Part shown: positions 15,999 to 24,343 of the stretch, one piece after another | Layout of the letters: each line of letters starts with the position of its first letter | Position numbering within the stretch: the stretch's first letter is position 1 | Source: a virus | IMG/VR virus record: IMGVR_UViG_3300035698_011887 | Location: 1-52,221 of that record | DNA length: 52,221 bases | Strand: one strand, 5' to 3' | Made by a program: the position numbers and the translations under genes | Notes under the pieces: model-generated | Seen by the model: only the letters and a program-made list of their open reading frames with translations | Database searches by the model: none | What the model was told of the DNA's origin: nothing

Positions 15999-16694
15999 AT
16001 GAGCATCACAGACAGCGAAAAACGGAAAGAAAAGATATTGTCAGAGCTTGAAACGCTGATTTTAGATTTAGGAGTTGATGACCTTCCAACTTTTGGTGGA
16101 AAATATGAAGGAGGGATACACTTGCAGCAAATAGCAAGTGAAATTGCCGGATGTATATATGATTTAAAGAATGTCAATCTGAAGTTTCATAGTTTCTTGG
16201 AGATTGGTGCAGCAGCAGGAGGGAATACATATCTGTTTAATCACTTCTTTGACTTTGATAACATAGCCATCATTGATGATAATAGGCACAAAAAGTATGC
16301 ACTCAGACAAGAGATATTAAAAGACGTGCCTCACAGTGAGTTTATTGGTGATTCTCATTCGGAGCAAGCAGAAAGATTCTTAGAAAACCTTCAGTGTAAT
16401 TATGATATTATATTCATTGATGGTGACCATAGTTATGAGGGAGTGAAACATGACTTTTTATCATCCAAGAAGTTTTTGAACTACAAAGGCTTTGTTGTCT
16501 TCCATGATACCCATGCATGTGCCGGAGTTAATAATTTTGTACACAAACTAAAAGAGAAGGCTTTGGTGTTTGATGAGGCACATGACGAAGTACAACCGAT
16601 AAAGTTTTTCGGAGAATATATTGGCAAGGATAAGAAATTAGGTGTAACAGTTTTTCAAATTTACTCAATCCCAAAATGGAGGGAACCAAAATGA
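15999..16694 (+). CDS. SAM-dependent methyltransferase, Methyltransf_24-like
   Basis: The 231-residue protein has the class I motif FLEIGAAAGGNTYLF (about residues 65-80) and IIFIDGDHSYEGVKHDF (about 135-150), the signature of the cephalosporin hydroxylase/sugar O-methyltransferase group, followed by GFVVFHDTHA. Members methylate hydroxyls of sugars in surface glycans and antibiotics. AAGAGGAGAAAT lies upstream (15979-15990). The stop overlaps the next start. A role in capping or modifying phage-made glycans is inferred from the neighbours. Confidence 0.78.
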   Translation: MSITDSEKRKEKILSELETLILDLGVDDLPTFGGKYEGGIHLQQIASEIAGCIYDLKNVNLKFHSFLEIGAAAGGNTYLFNHFFDFDNIAIIDDNRHKKYALRQEILKDVPHSEFIGDSHSEQAERFLENLQCNYDIIFIDGDHSYEGVKHDFLSSKKFLNYKGFVVFHDTHACAGVNNFVHKLKEKALVFDEAHDEVQPIKFFGEYIGKDKKLGVTVFQIYSIPKWREPK

Positions 16695-17860
16695 AATGTA
16701 GAATTTGTAATGCCGATGCAATAGAGTTTTTGGATTTAGGAATGCAACCCATAGCTAATCATTTTTTGTCTATTACGGAAGACCACACCAAAGAGTTCTT
16801 TTATGAGTTAAAGATTTACTTTTGTCCTGAGTGTTATACAGTTCAGATAGGTAACTGTCCTGAGAAGGAGGCAATATTCAATGATGAGTATGCCTATTTT
16901 ACTTCAACATCTAATTATATGGTTCAGCATTTCAAAAAGCTTGCAGATGAGATAAAGCAAAGGTTCCTGCCTGAGAATGGTATTATAGTAGAAATAGGAA
17001 GTAATGATGGGACGTTTCTGCAAAACTTTAGAGAGTACAGGCATTTAGGTATCGAGCCTTCCAGTAATGTAAATGCTATTGCCTCTGAAAAGGGATTGAC
17101 AACTCACAATAACTTTTTTAGTGAAGAGGTGGCGAAAAAAGCAGTTGCATATAGAGGACGGGCAGATGTGATTACAAGCACGAATGTATTCCCTCATATG
17201 CAGGATAGAGATTCAGTTCTAAAAGGAATCAAGAAGCTACTGAAGAAAAATGGTGTGTGGATAAATGAAGGAGCCTCACTCAATAAAATAATGGCTCTTG
17301 GTTCTTACGACCAGTTTTATAATGAGCATGTGTTTACAGATTCAGTTACCTCCTTTGAAGCAGTTATGAGAAGGTACAATTTACGTCTGTTTGATGTAGA
17401 ATATTTAGGAGTGCATGGTGGGTCAATGAGAACTTATGTATGTCACGAAGACTTTATAAAAGGTGAGCAGGAAAAAATACAATGTTTTATTAAAGAGGAG
17501 AACTTAACTAAAATTGAAAGTTTTTTGAAGTTTAGTGATAGAGTGAAATATAGTCGGGAGCAGTTCATAAAAAGATTATTACTTTGCACTCCCGGAAGTG
17601 TGGTAGGATATGGAGCTACGGCAAAGAGTACGACAATTCTTAACTACTGCAATATAGGAATTAACTTGATAAGCAGAATATATGATACAACACCAATTAA
17701 ACAAGGTACCCTAAGTCCGGGTATGCATATACCAATTGTCCCTTACTATGAGTTTGAAAGAGACAATCCAAAGAATGTAGTTTTATTTGCTTGGAATCAC
17801 GCAGAAGAAATATATGAAAAGGAAAAGGGGAAGAATATAAATTGGATACTGCCAATATAA
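16691..17860 (+). CDS. TylC3-type sugar C-methyltransferase
   Basis: The start is ATG 16691, overlapping the previous stop, with GGAGGG eight bases upstream; an earlier in-frame ATG at 16676 lies inside that ribosome site. The 389-residue protein has an N-terminal four-cysteine zinc site (CRICNA, then CPECYT), a class I SAM domain (VEIGSNDGTFLQ, TSTNVFPHM) and a C-terminal domain with VGYGATAKSTTILNY, the three-part layout of NDP-hexose 3-C-methyltransferases (TylC3 family). Such enzymes make branched deoxysugars. Its presence means the phage may supply an unusual sugar and not only transfer host ones. Confidence 0.8.
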   Translation: MKCRICNADAIEFLDLGMQPIANHFLSITEDHTKEFFYELKIYFCPECYTVQIGNCPEKEAIFNDEYAYFTSTSNYMVQHFKKLADEIKQRFLPENGIIVEIGSNDGTFLQNFREYRHLGIEPSSNVNAIASEKGLTTHNNFFSEEVAKKAVAYRGRADVITSTNVFPHMQDRDSVLKGIKKLLKKNGVWINEGASLNKIMALGSYDQFYNEHVFTDSVTSFEAVMRRYNLRLFDVEYLGVHGGSMRTYVCHEDFIKGEQEKIQCFIKEENLTKIESFLKFSDRVKYSREQFIKRLLLCTPGSVVGYGATAKSTTILNYCNIGINLISRIYDTTPIKQGTLSPGMHIPIVPYYEFERDNPKNVVLFAWNHAEEIYEKEKGKNINWILPI

Positions 17861-18399
17861 ATAAATACATTTATATTCATATTCCGAGATGTGCCGGAAC
17901 TACTAATAGAGATGTTCTCAAGAATACTTTTGGAAGGGCAAGAGTGTACAGAGATTTGTCTTTTAAAAAAGAACCAAGATTATATAAAAATAAGAATGGT
18001 AAAGAACTTCTTGTTAATCGTTTTGAATTATGTGATAAAGCATATCAGAGTCGTTTTGGTTCTTTTGATTGGGAAAACTATGACGTTATATTTGGGCATT
18101 TTACAATTAGGAAATATATGTATATGGAGTGTCCTTTTATTACTTTTATACGGAATCCAATTGAAAGAATTATTTCTGAATATAGTGTTTTGAGAAGAGA
18201 GGATGAAAAATATAAAGATTTAAGTATGGTAGAATATTCATACTTAAATCAAAATTTAATAACATGGATGACTGGTGGAGATATTAGTAAATTTTTATTT
18301 ATTGGCATTGTTGAAAAATATGAGGAAAGAAAAGAAATTGAGTCGCACAATAAATTAGATATTGCTTTATACAATGAGGTTAAAGATGGTTTTTTATGA
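17842..18399 (+). CDS. Sulfotransferase, Sulfotransfer_2-like
   Basis: The start TTG 17842 lies 19 bases inside the end of the previous gene; no later start precedes the first motif. The 185-residue protein has a 5'-phosphosulfate loop, YIHIPRCAGTT (residues 11-21), close to the family HIPKTAGTS, and a 3'-phosphate site TFIRNPIERIISEY near residue 100, close to LRDPVERFLSEY. Both PAPS-binding elements are present. It is shorter than usual, so the C-terminal lobe may be reduced. Sulfation of phage-associated glycans is the simplest role. The stop overlaps the next ATG. Confidence 0.72.
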   Translation: MDTANINKYIYIHIPRCAGTTNRDVLKNTFGRARVYRDLSFKKEPRLYKNKNGKELLVNRFELCDKAYQSRFGSFDWENYDVIFGHFTIRKYMYMECPFITFIRNPIERIISEYSVLRREDEKYKDLSMVEYSYLNQNLITWMTGGDISKFLFIGIVEKYEERKEIESHNKLDIALYNEVKDGFL

Positions 18400-19154
18400 A
18401 AATATATCTACATAAAGAAACAGACCGTTCAGCTATTTATATGGCAAACATATTTAGAATATTAAAACATTCTCTTGAAGATTTGGGTCATACAGTAAGT
18501 TCATACAGTGGTTTTTATTCTGAGTGTGATATTGCTTTGTTTATTAGAAAGCCGTTTGATAGACAAAAGAGAAAAGGAATCTATCACATTCTCTATCAGG
18601 TAGAGTTATATATGGAAAATCAGGATGAAGTAGATGAATGGTATGATTTTGGATGGGATGAAATTTGGGACTCGAATAAAGTAAATGAAAGAGGTAAGTT
18701 TGTTCCTATAGGATACCATCCCTGTTTGAAGTTCGATATTATTAGTTCTGTGTGCAATCGAAATATTACTATGCTTGGTGGAGCAAATCAAAGAAGGAAT
18801 GAATTTAATACAAAAGTTAAACATCCTTGGGTGTATGTACACAGTTTTGACCATGTGACAAGAGGAAGAAAAATAACTGAGACAAAAATAAATGTAAATA
18901 TTCATGCATACGACAATAGTTCTTATGTGGAATGGGATAGGATTGGACACTTTCTTTCCAATGATTGTTTCTTTATTAGTGAGCAGTTTCCTTGCAGTAT
19001 CAATGTTCCTATGTTCAAAACACCACAGCAATACGACAGTTTAATTGAGCAGTATATAAACAATCCTGCTTTGAGACAGAAGAAAGCAGAAGAAATGGGA
19101 AAAGAGTTTAGAAAGAAATTTGATATGAAAGACATTTTAAATGGGGTTTTATGA
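18396..19154 (+). CDS. Glycosyltransferase-like protein
   Basis: The 252-residue protein overlaps both neighbours by ATGA. Its second half resembles the donor domain of CgeB-type transferases: INVNIHAYDNSSYVEWDRIG, then NDCFFISEQFPCS, and a C-terminal helix FRKKFDMKDIL. The N-terminal half (MKIYLHKETDRS) is unlike standard GT-B starts. Position between a sulfotransferase and a clearer CgeB-like transferase supports the call; substrate unknown. Confidence 0.55.
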   Translation: MKIYLHKETDRSAIYMANIFRILKHSLEDLGHTVSSYSGFYSECDIALFIRKPFDRQKRKGIYHILYQVELYMENQDEVDEWYDFGWDEIWDSNKVNERGKFVPIGYHPCLKFDIISSVCNRNITMLGGANQRRNEFNTKVKHPWVYVHSFDHVTRGRKITETKINVNIHAYDNSSYVEWDRIGHFLSNDCFFISEQFPCSINVPMFKTPQQYDSLIEQYINNPALRQKKAEEMGKEFRKKFDMKDILNGVL

Positions 19155-20053
19155 GAACAAAAATTGCAATAATTACTCATGGGTTTACTAGACCGGGACA
19201 GTCTTGTTACCATTCCGTTATAACTGCATTTGACTGTTTCTTTGATGTTACATGGCTAGTTATTGATTATGGATGGCCTGAAAAAGTAACAGAGATTTTG
19301 GATTATGAAGAACAGGAAGCAATTATTTTTATGGTGGGTTTTAAGCATTTAAGAAGAATGGTCCCTTTTGATTGGGGAGACTTTAAAGGCAAAAAAATCA
19401 TGTTTGATTTTGATGCTTGTCAAAATTATGGTTGTGGAATAGGAAGCAGCCCACATAAAGGGAAATGGCCCATTATTTTTAAAAGACAAAAATTTGATTT
19501 GCTTCTTTGTACTGGAAAGAAAACAACGGATTCCTTAAATGGGGAAGGGACAAAAACATATTGGATACCAAAAGCATTTGATGGAAATATGTTTTTTGAT
19601 AAAGGAAATGATAGGAAAAAAGATATCTGTTTTTATGGTAGAAAGTATGAGGAAAGAATAAATATGTTATCTTTTTTAGAACAACAAAATATCCTTGTGC
19701 AAAGTATTAACCATCCATATCATTTTTTAAACAGTCGTTTAAATCAGTTTAAAATCTGTGTTGTATATAATGGAATAGAACCAATGATAAAGCAGTTTGA
19801 AATAGCTGCGAGTGGTTGCGTTCCTTTTTGCAATAAGATACCAGAATTATTTAATTTGGATTTTATAGACAGAGAGACAATGGTATCTTATAACACATTT
19901 TATGAACTTGCAGATAAGTTGATTTACTATTTAGAAAGACCAAAAGAACTTGAAATTATTGGAAAGAATGCAGCAAGAATGGTAAGTTTAGAACACACAT
20001 GGGAAAAACGAATGAAAGCCATAGAGGAAATAATAAATGAAACCATTAGTTGA
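19151..20053 (+). CDS. Glycosyltransferase, CgeB-like (GT-B fold)
   Basis: The 300-residue protein has KKDICFYGRKYEERINML in mid-sequence and FEIAASGCVPFCNKIPEL in the C-terminal third, matching the Glyco_trans_1_2/CgeB donor region in which the Glu binds the nucleotide ribose. The end (EHTWEKRMKAIEEII) is typical of the family, as is the modest length. The next gene starts inside its last codons at 20037. Confidence 0.72.
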   Translation: MRTKIAIITHGFTRPGQSCYHSVITAFDCFFDVTWLVIDYGWPEKVTEILDYEEQEAIIFMVGFKHLRRMVPFDWGDFKGKKIMFDFDACQNYGCGIGSSPHKGKWPIIFKRQKFDLLLCTGKKTTDSLNGEGTKTYWIPKAFDGNMFFDKGNDRKKDICFYGRKYEERINMLSFLEQQNILVQSINHPYHFLNSRLNQFKICVVYNGIEPMIKQFEIAASGCVPFCNKIPELFNLDFIDRETMVSYNTFYELADKLIYYLERPKELEIIGKNAARMVSLEHTWEKRMKAIEEIINETIS

Positions 20054-20627
20054 TATCTACAAGGACAGTTTTTTCAGAAGACGAAGCTCTTTAATGTGGA
20101 GAGTTCCCATTGTGTGTGAGCCAATATTCAAAGAGTTTAATCCAACTTCTATTGTTGATGTTGGATGTGGTATAGGCGATTATGTTATGGGATTTAAGGG
20201 ACTCGGAGTTTTGTTTGCTCATGGAATAGAGGGTTCAGATAATTGCTTGCCTCATCTTGTTGTGAATCTGAAGTTTATAACTATTGCAGATTTAAGGACA
20301 CAATTTGATTTGCAGAAGTCTTTTGATGTAGCAATGAGCTTTGAAGTAGCAGAACATATTGAGCCAGAGTATGCAGATATTTTTTTGCTTAATCTTACCA
20401 ACTTATCAGATAGAATATTAATAACTGCTGCTGGTCCCGGACAAGGGGGACACTATCATGTAAATTGTCAACCAAAATCGTATTGGATAGACAAATTCGA
20501 TCTTCTTGGATATGATAACATTCAAGAGAGAGCCGAGAGCATTAAGAAGTTTTGGGAGCCTTGGAAACATAGAAAAGAAATCTATGGGGGTTATTATAAC
20601 AATCTGCTTTACTTTGAAAGGAGGTAG
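20037..20627 (+). CDS. SAM-dependent methyltransferase, class I
   Basis: The 196-residue protein has SIVDVGCGIGDYVMGF (motif I, about residues 38-54) and VAMSFEVAEHIEPEYAD (about 98-115), as in the Methyltransf_23/11 group that methylates sugars and lipids. AGAGGAAA stands about eight bases before ATG 20037. It overlaps the preceding transferase by 17 bases. The acceptor is not predictable. Confidence 0.75.
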   Translation: MKPLVDIYKDSFFRRRSSLMWRVPIVCEPIFKEFNPTSIVDVGCGIGDYVMGFKGLGVLFAHGIEGSDNCLPHLVVNLKFITIADLRTQFDLQKSFDVAMSFEVAEHIEPEYADIFLLNLTNLSDRILITAAGPGQGGHYHVNCQPKSYWIDKFDLLGYDNIQERAESIKKFWEPWKHRKEIYGGYYNNLLYFERR

Positions 20628-20630
20628 AAG

Positions 20631-20810
20631 GTGGAGAACATAGAATTATCTTATGATAAAGACGTAGATGTTCTTTATATATCATTTGGTAAGCTAAAGA
20701 AAGGAATATCCATTGAAGATGAAAATGGGAATTTAATTAGGATACACCAATTAACTGAAAAAATGACAGGAGTAACTATCATTGATTTTGTTAAACGCTA
20801 TTTACAGTAG
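20631..20810 (+). CDS. DUF2283-like small protein
   Basis: Short gene of 59 codons with a GTG start at 20631, five bases after a strong GGAGGT (20620-20625). The translation opens ENIELSYDKDVDVLYISFG and continues with a GISIEDENGNLIRI beta pair, which matches the DUF2283 pattern (YDxxxDVLYI). Members are small proteins of unknown function, often near toxin-antitoxin genes or in phages. No toxin partner is visible; both neighbours are glycan enzymes. Confidence 0.72.
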   Translation: MENIELSYDKDVDVLYISFGKLKKGISIEDENGNLIRIHQLTEKMTGVTIIDFVKRYLQ

Positions 20811-20822
20811 AGGAGGTAGAAA

Positions 20823-21554
20823 ATGGACATTGACGTAACTATCACAGCTTGTAGGAGACCGGAGATTTTGGCACAAACGCTGCATTCTTTTATGAGTAAA
20901 ATGCTGATAGGGCATACTTGTTATGTATCTATTAACATTGACCCTGTTGGGGATGCCGATGCTTATGAAGTTATTAAGGCATGTGAAGTTGTCTTTCCAA
21001 GTAGAATGGTGCACAGAACGCCAAAAACACCTAATTTTTCGGACGCTTTTAAATGGGCATGGCAAAGTAGAGGAGGCTCGGAATTTGTTTTACACTTAGA
21101 AGATGATTGGGAGCTATTGAAAGATGTTGATGTTATGCACATGGCATATATATTAAGGAACAATCCAAAACTTGCTTTGCTCAGACTGCCTCAGTTTAAA
21201 GCAGATGGTGACAAGATGAAAAACTGGAATAAGTTCTTCCCTTGGAATGGGGAATACTTTGAGTGTCCAGAAGAGTTGAAGATGTCAGTTGGTTTTTGTG
21301 GACACCCATCATTGATAAAGAAAGAGTTTGTTGACAACACAGTAAACTTTATAGATACCACAAGAAATCCTGAGAAGCAGTTTCACAGGGGTCCCATAGA
21401 GATAATGGAAGAAGTAGCTAAATGGGACTATGGAGTGTATGGGACACCAGAAGAGTCTGCATACATTCGAGATATAGGCAGAAAGTGGATGATAGAAAAC
21501 AAATGGAAGAAGAAGGGAAGTAAAGCTCACTTTATGGAGTGGGAAAAAAATTAA
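20823..21554 (+). CDS. Glycosyltransferase-like protein, GT-A type
   Basis: The 243-residue protein follows AGGAGGT (20811-20817). MDIDVTITACRRPEILAQTL is a GT-A start and EFVLHLEDDWELL holds the acidic metal-binding motif near residue 95. CGHPSLIKKEFV and the Trp-rich end are consistent with a transferase that acts on sugars. No membrane segment. One of at least eight transferase-like genes in the island. Confidence 0.7.
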   Translation: MDIDVTITACRRPEILAQTLHSFMSKMLIGHTCYVSINIDPVGDADAYEVIKACEVVFPSRMVHRTPKTPNFSDAFKWAWQSRGGSEFVLHLEDDWELLKDVDVMHMAYILRNNPKLALLRLPQFKADGDKMKNWNKFFPWNGEYFECPEELKMSVGFCGHPSLIKKEFVDNTVNFIDTTRNPEKQFHRGPIEIMEEVAKWDYGVYGTPEESAYIRDIGRKWMIENKWKKKGSKAHFMEWEKN

Positions 21555-21567
21555 AGGAGGTCACGTT

Positions 21568-22380
21568 ATGAATTTATGCAATCCTGAGGGATTTAGAAAT
21601 GAAATAAAGGAAGTAAGAAATAGAGGAAGTAGGTCTTTCTTTACTTGGTTTGATGGGGGTGAGACAGTTGATGGCGCTTTTGATAAAGCGAATGATATTT
21701 TTTGTTGTTTAATGCTACCTTGGGCTACGAAATTCATAGGAGATTTGAGTGACAAGGTCTCCCTTGATATAGGCTATGGTGGAGGTGGACAAGTTGTTGC
21801 TGCTTCAAAGCATTTCAAATATGCAATAGGGATGGATGTGCATAATGAAATCAGTTTTGTTGAGGCGGAGTTACGAAAGCGTCAGGGTGGACAGAATAAA
21901 AACACTGCTTTGTTTATAGGACAAGGGAACAATATTCCTACGGATAATAATTCAATTGACTTTATTCATTCATGGGTAACATTTCTCTTTCTTGGAACTA
22001 TTCAGAATGTAGAAACTTATTTAAAAGAAATAAAGAGAGTCCTTAAACCGGGAGGGGTTGCTGTTATATTTTTTACTCGTTTAGTTCGGAGCCATCGAGT
22101 GCAGAGTTTAGAACAGTACAAGGCAGACCTAGATAAGGAAAAAGAGAATGAACTTGGATACAGAGAGGGTGGTCCCTTAACAATAGTCAATCGTCCTAAT
22201 CTGATTATGTCTTTGTGGAAAATGACCCTGCTTGTTGAAGCACAAAATTTTGTTTCATTGGTGGGAATGCGTTCACAAGAGGGGGACAAGATATATGGTC
22301 AGCACGGTCTTGTGTTTCAGAAACCAAAGAACAAACCAAAGCTGAAAGTCAAAAAAATAAATAAAAAGAAAGGAAAATAA
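21568..22380 (+). CDS. SAM-dependent methyltransferase with basic C-terminal tail
   Basis: AAAGGAGGT stands about ten bases upstream of ATG 21568. The 270-residue protein has SLDIGYGGGGQVVAAS (motif I), SIDFIHSWVTFLFLG and EIKRVLKPGGVAVIFF, the Methyltransf_11 pattern. The last 20 or so residues are a Lys-rich tail with Pro (KPKLKVKKINKKKGK), which recalls the basic tags of three DNA-metabolism proteins of this phage. The likely target is a sugar, given its neighbours. Confidence 0.75.
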   Translation: MNLCNPEGFRNEIKEVRNRGSRSFFTWFDGGETVDGAFDKANDIFCCLMLPWATKFIGDLSDKVSLDIGYGGGGQVVAASKHFKYAIGMDVHNEISFVEAELRKRQGGQNKNTALFIGQGNNIPTDNNSIDFIHSWVTFLFLGTIQNVETYLKEIKRVLKPGGVAVIFFTRLVRSHRVQSLEQYKADLDKEKENELGYREGGPLTIVNRPNLIMSLWKMTLLVEAQNFVSLVGMRSQEGDKIYGQHGLVFQKPKNKPKLKVKKINKKKGK

Positions 22381-22381
22381 A

Positions 22382-23308
22382 ATGCACAAATTATCAATCA
22401 TTTGCCCATTTGTAAATGAATTTCCCCAAATAATGTTTACTGCACAAGCAGTGGCACAATCACTTTTGGGGAGAGTCGAGTTTGAGTTTATGGCAATTAA
22501 CAACTATTGCGAAGAAGTTAAAGCACAAAGTAGAGAGCAGGACAAAGGTGGGGAGACAATGCAAGTTTGTCAGAAAGGAAATCCTTGGTTAAAGTATCTT
22601 GAATATACAGACAAGCTTTCTCATTGGCAGTCAAAGAATATGGGAGCCCAACATTCAACAGGAGATATTTTATGGTTCGTTGACGCCCACTGTGCTATAA
22701 CAAGAGATGGATTGTTTGATATGTTCAATTACTATGTTGAAAATCAAGAAAGACTGAACGGCACAATCCATCTTCCATTGACGTATAAAATACTTGAATG
22801 GCATAGACTCATTTACAAGCTGGCTGGAGAAATCGAGCAAGGAAATCTACATTACTCTTTTACTGGATACCGTGCAGCAGACGAGCCCTACGAAGTGCCT
22901 TGCATGTCAACGTGTGGAATGATGATGTCAAGAGAAATCTATGATAAATTAGGAGGCTGGCCTGTTGAACTTGGAATATATGGAGGTGGAGAGAACTTTA
23001 TCAACTACACTCTTGCTACTTTAGGAATGAAAAAATGGATAATGACAGGAGGTGGAACGCTGTTTCATCATGGAGAAAAGCGAGGCTACCACTGGAATGG
23101 TGACGATATGATAAGGAACCGTTTCATTGCTAATTATATGTTTGGTGGTGACAAGTGGTTGACATTGATGCGAGACAACAGAAAGGGGAAGAAAGAAGTA
23201 TTGACAAATATCTATAATGATGTTAAGGCGACCTGTAAAGGACATCGAGAATTAATTAAAAGACAACAGGTAATAAGTATTGAGGAATGGTTAACTAAGT
23301 GGAGGTAA
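22382..23308 (+). CDS. Glycosyltransferase, GT2 family
   Basis: The 308-residue protein begins HKLSIICPFVNEFPQIMFTA. DILWFVDAHCAITRDGL is the DxH-type metal motif of GT2/GT27 enzymes, and CGMMMSREIYDKLGGWP followed by YGGGENFINY matches the acceptor-side region of polypeptide GalNAc-transferase-like enzymes (GGWDEE..EGE..E). It could therefore be the enzyme that puts the first sugar on Ser/Thr, but this is inference. It is the last clear sugar gene of the island. Confidence 0.78.
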   Translation: MHKLSIICPFVNEFPQIMFTAQAVAQSLLGRVEFEFMAINNYCEEVKAQSREQDKGGETMQVCQKGNPWLKYLEYTDKLSHWQSKNMGAQHSTGDILWFVDAHCAITRDGLFDMFNYYVENQERLNGTIHLPLTYKILEWHRLIYKLAGEIEQGNLHYSFTGYRAADEPYEVPCMSTCGMMMSREIYDKLGGWPVELGIYGGGENFINYTLATLGMKKWIMTGGGTLFHHGEKRGYHWNGDDMIRNRFIANYMFGGDKWLTLMRDNRKGKKEVLTNIYNDVKATCKGHRELIKRQQVISIEEWLTKWR

Positions 23309-23312
23309 AAGC

Positions 23313-23783
23313 ATGGCCCAAGCACTAAAAATCAAAACAGCAAATACACCCTTAAAAATAGTCGGTGACATCATTGGTATTTTTAATGATGCTCATAGGT
23401 TTTCAGAGTATGAATTGTTAGCTTTCGATGTATCTAAAATTGAAGGCGAAAGAGAAGAGGTTGTCGCTAAACTCAATGCAATTCAAATACCATTTTCAAC
23501 AGCCTACAAAACAGAAACAACCAGATGGTCACAGACAAGGCCCGTATCAAAGACTGTTTGGCGGGATACTGACGATAAGTGGTACTTTCTTGAAGCTCTA
23601 CCCAAGCATCAATGGTCAATGGCTTTGCTTAAGGAATCAGAGAAAACCACTTTAGAAACAGCCACAACAGGTCTTGCCAGGGATGCAGTTTATAAGAAGA
23701 TGGTTGTTAACCCCGGCACTTGGGATGAAAAGAACAAGACTGAGGCAACAGATTTAAACCCTATGGCTTTAGCGGAGAAATAA
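23313..23783 (+). CDS. Hypothetical protein
   Basis: The 156-residue protein has GGAGG about nine bases upstream of ATG 23313. No signal peptide or membrane segment. The sequence is mixed alpha/beta and has several Trp residues (RWSQTRPVSKTVWRD, KWYFLEALPKHQW). I do not recognise a family. Location after the glycan island and before adhesin-related genes gives no firm hint. Confidence 0.6.
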   Translation: MAQALKIKTANTPLKIVGDIIGIFNDAHRFSEYELLAFDVSKIEGEREEVVAKLNAIQIPFSTAYKTETTRWSQTRPVSKTVWRDTDDKWYFLEALPKHQWSMALLKESEKTTLETATTGLARDAVYKKMVVNPGTWDEKNKTEATDLNPMALAEK

Positions 23784-23793
23784 GGAGGTAATT

Positions 23794-24102
23794 GTGGAAA
23801 ACTGTGTACAATGTAACAATAAACTAGGGGAAGTTTTTATCAGAAATAATGCCGATGGCATTTGTAGTCTACGGTGTTGGGAAAATTATCTGAAAGAAAA
23901 CAGAGAGGATGAAGAAGTTTTAAGGGCTGAGTATGAGATGGCTTATTCAGAGCCACGTGAGATATTGGGTAGAGAAAATATGCCAACTATCGGAGCTTGG
24001 GAATATGAACCCCCTAAAGTAGAGGTATATAATTGTGTAATGTATAATTGCACAGGGCCAGAAGTAGAAAAAGGAGAAGGGGAAAATGGCAGAAATATAT
24101 AG
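23794..24102 (+). CDS. Small zinc-ribbon-like protein
   Basis: GTG 23794 follows AAGGAGGTAATT, so the GTG start is well supported. The 102-residue protein has an N-terminal four-cysteine arrangement (CVQCNNKLG, then GICSLRCWENYL), a probable treble-clef or ribbon zinc site, followed by an acidic stretch and YNCVMYNCTG. The last 17 bases overlap the next small gene. Function unknown. Confidence 0.6.
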   Translation: MENCVQCNNKLGEVFIRNNADGICSLRCWENYLKENREDEEVLRAEYEMAYSEPREILGRENMPTIGAWEYEPPKVEVYNCVMYNCTGPEVEKGEGENGRNI

Positions 24103-24253
24103 CATAATATTGGAAGATTGGGATTATTGGGATGGGACTAAGTCTTGGGGTGGCGAAGGTTCAAAAGCTGCGAGAGATAAGAGGTATAGCATTCGAAGAT
24201 TTTGGGATGTTCGGCAAATTTTACTAAAAAGAAAGCCAAAAATTAATAATTAA
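24086..24253 (+). CDS. Truncated duplicate of the adhesin N-terminus (55 aa)
   Basis: ATG 24086 is preceded by GGAGAAGGGG. The product matches the start of the adhesin at 24356: both begin MA(E/D)VYS-like, then share YWDGT(K/I)SWGGE, a basic stretch ending (R/T)(R/K)YS, and (I/T)RRF. Similarity ends near residue 40, after which a short basic tail runs to TAA. It looks like a partial tandem copy that lost its remainder, though the frame and ribosome site are intact and a short protein could still be made. Confidence 0.6.
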   Translation: MAEIYSIILEDWDYWDGTKSWGGEGSKAARDKRYSIRRFWDVRQILLKRKPKINN

Positions 24254-24261
24254 TAATTAAC

Positions 24262-24338
24262 CCCGGATGCCTTTTGCAAGAGGTTAAGGATGACGGCCTG
24301 TGTTCGTTCATCCAATCCGGGAACCTACACAGGAGGTG
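24262..24338 (+). ncRNA. Candidate structured leader RNA with pseudoknot overlapping the ribosome site
   Basis: Outer stem CCCGGAT (24262-24268) pairs with ATCCGGG (24315-24321). Inside are a small hairpin (24270-24283, CCTTT/AGAGG with one G-T pair, loop TGCA) and a hairpin GGATGA (24288-24293)/TCATCC (24308-24313). The loop of the latter has CCTGTGT (24297-24303), which is complementary over 7 bp to ACACAGG (24327-24333), and those last bases are part of the ribosome site AGGAGGTG (24331-24338). The pairs fit together as one pseudoknotted fold. It could regulate translation of the adhesin. No known riboswitch or ribozyme class was recognised. Confidence 0.55.
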
Positions 24339-24343
24339 ATTTT

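Noticed and set aside
12217-23308. Host O-antigen or capsule cluster carried by chance
   Set aside because: There are no flippase, polymerase, ligase or sugar-nucleotide genes, and the genes are tightly coupled within a phage late operon, so a phage function is more likely; not fully excluded.
24262-24321. tRNA-like fold (7-bp outer stem with two inner arms)
   Set aside because: No anticodon arm of 5 bp with a 7-base loop, no TTC T-loop of normal size and too short; the loop pairs with the ribosome site instead.
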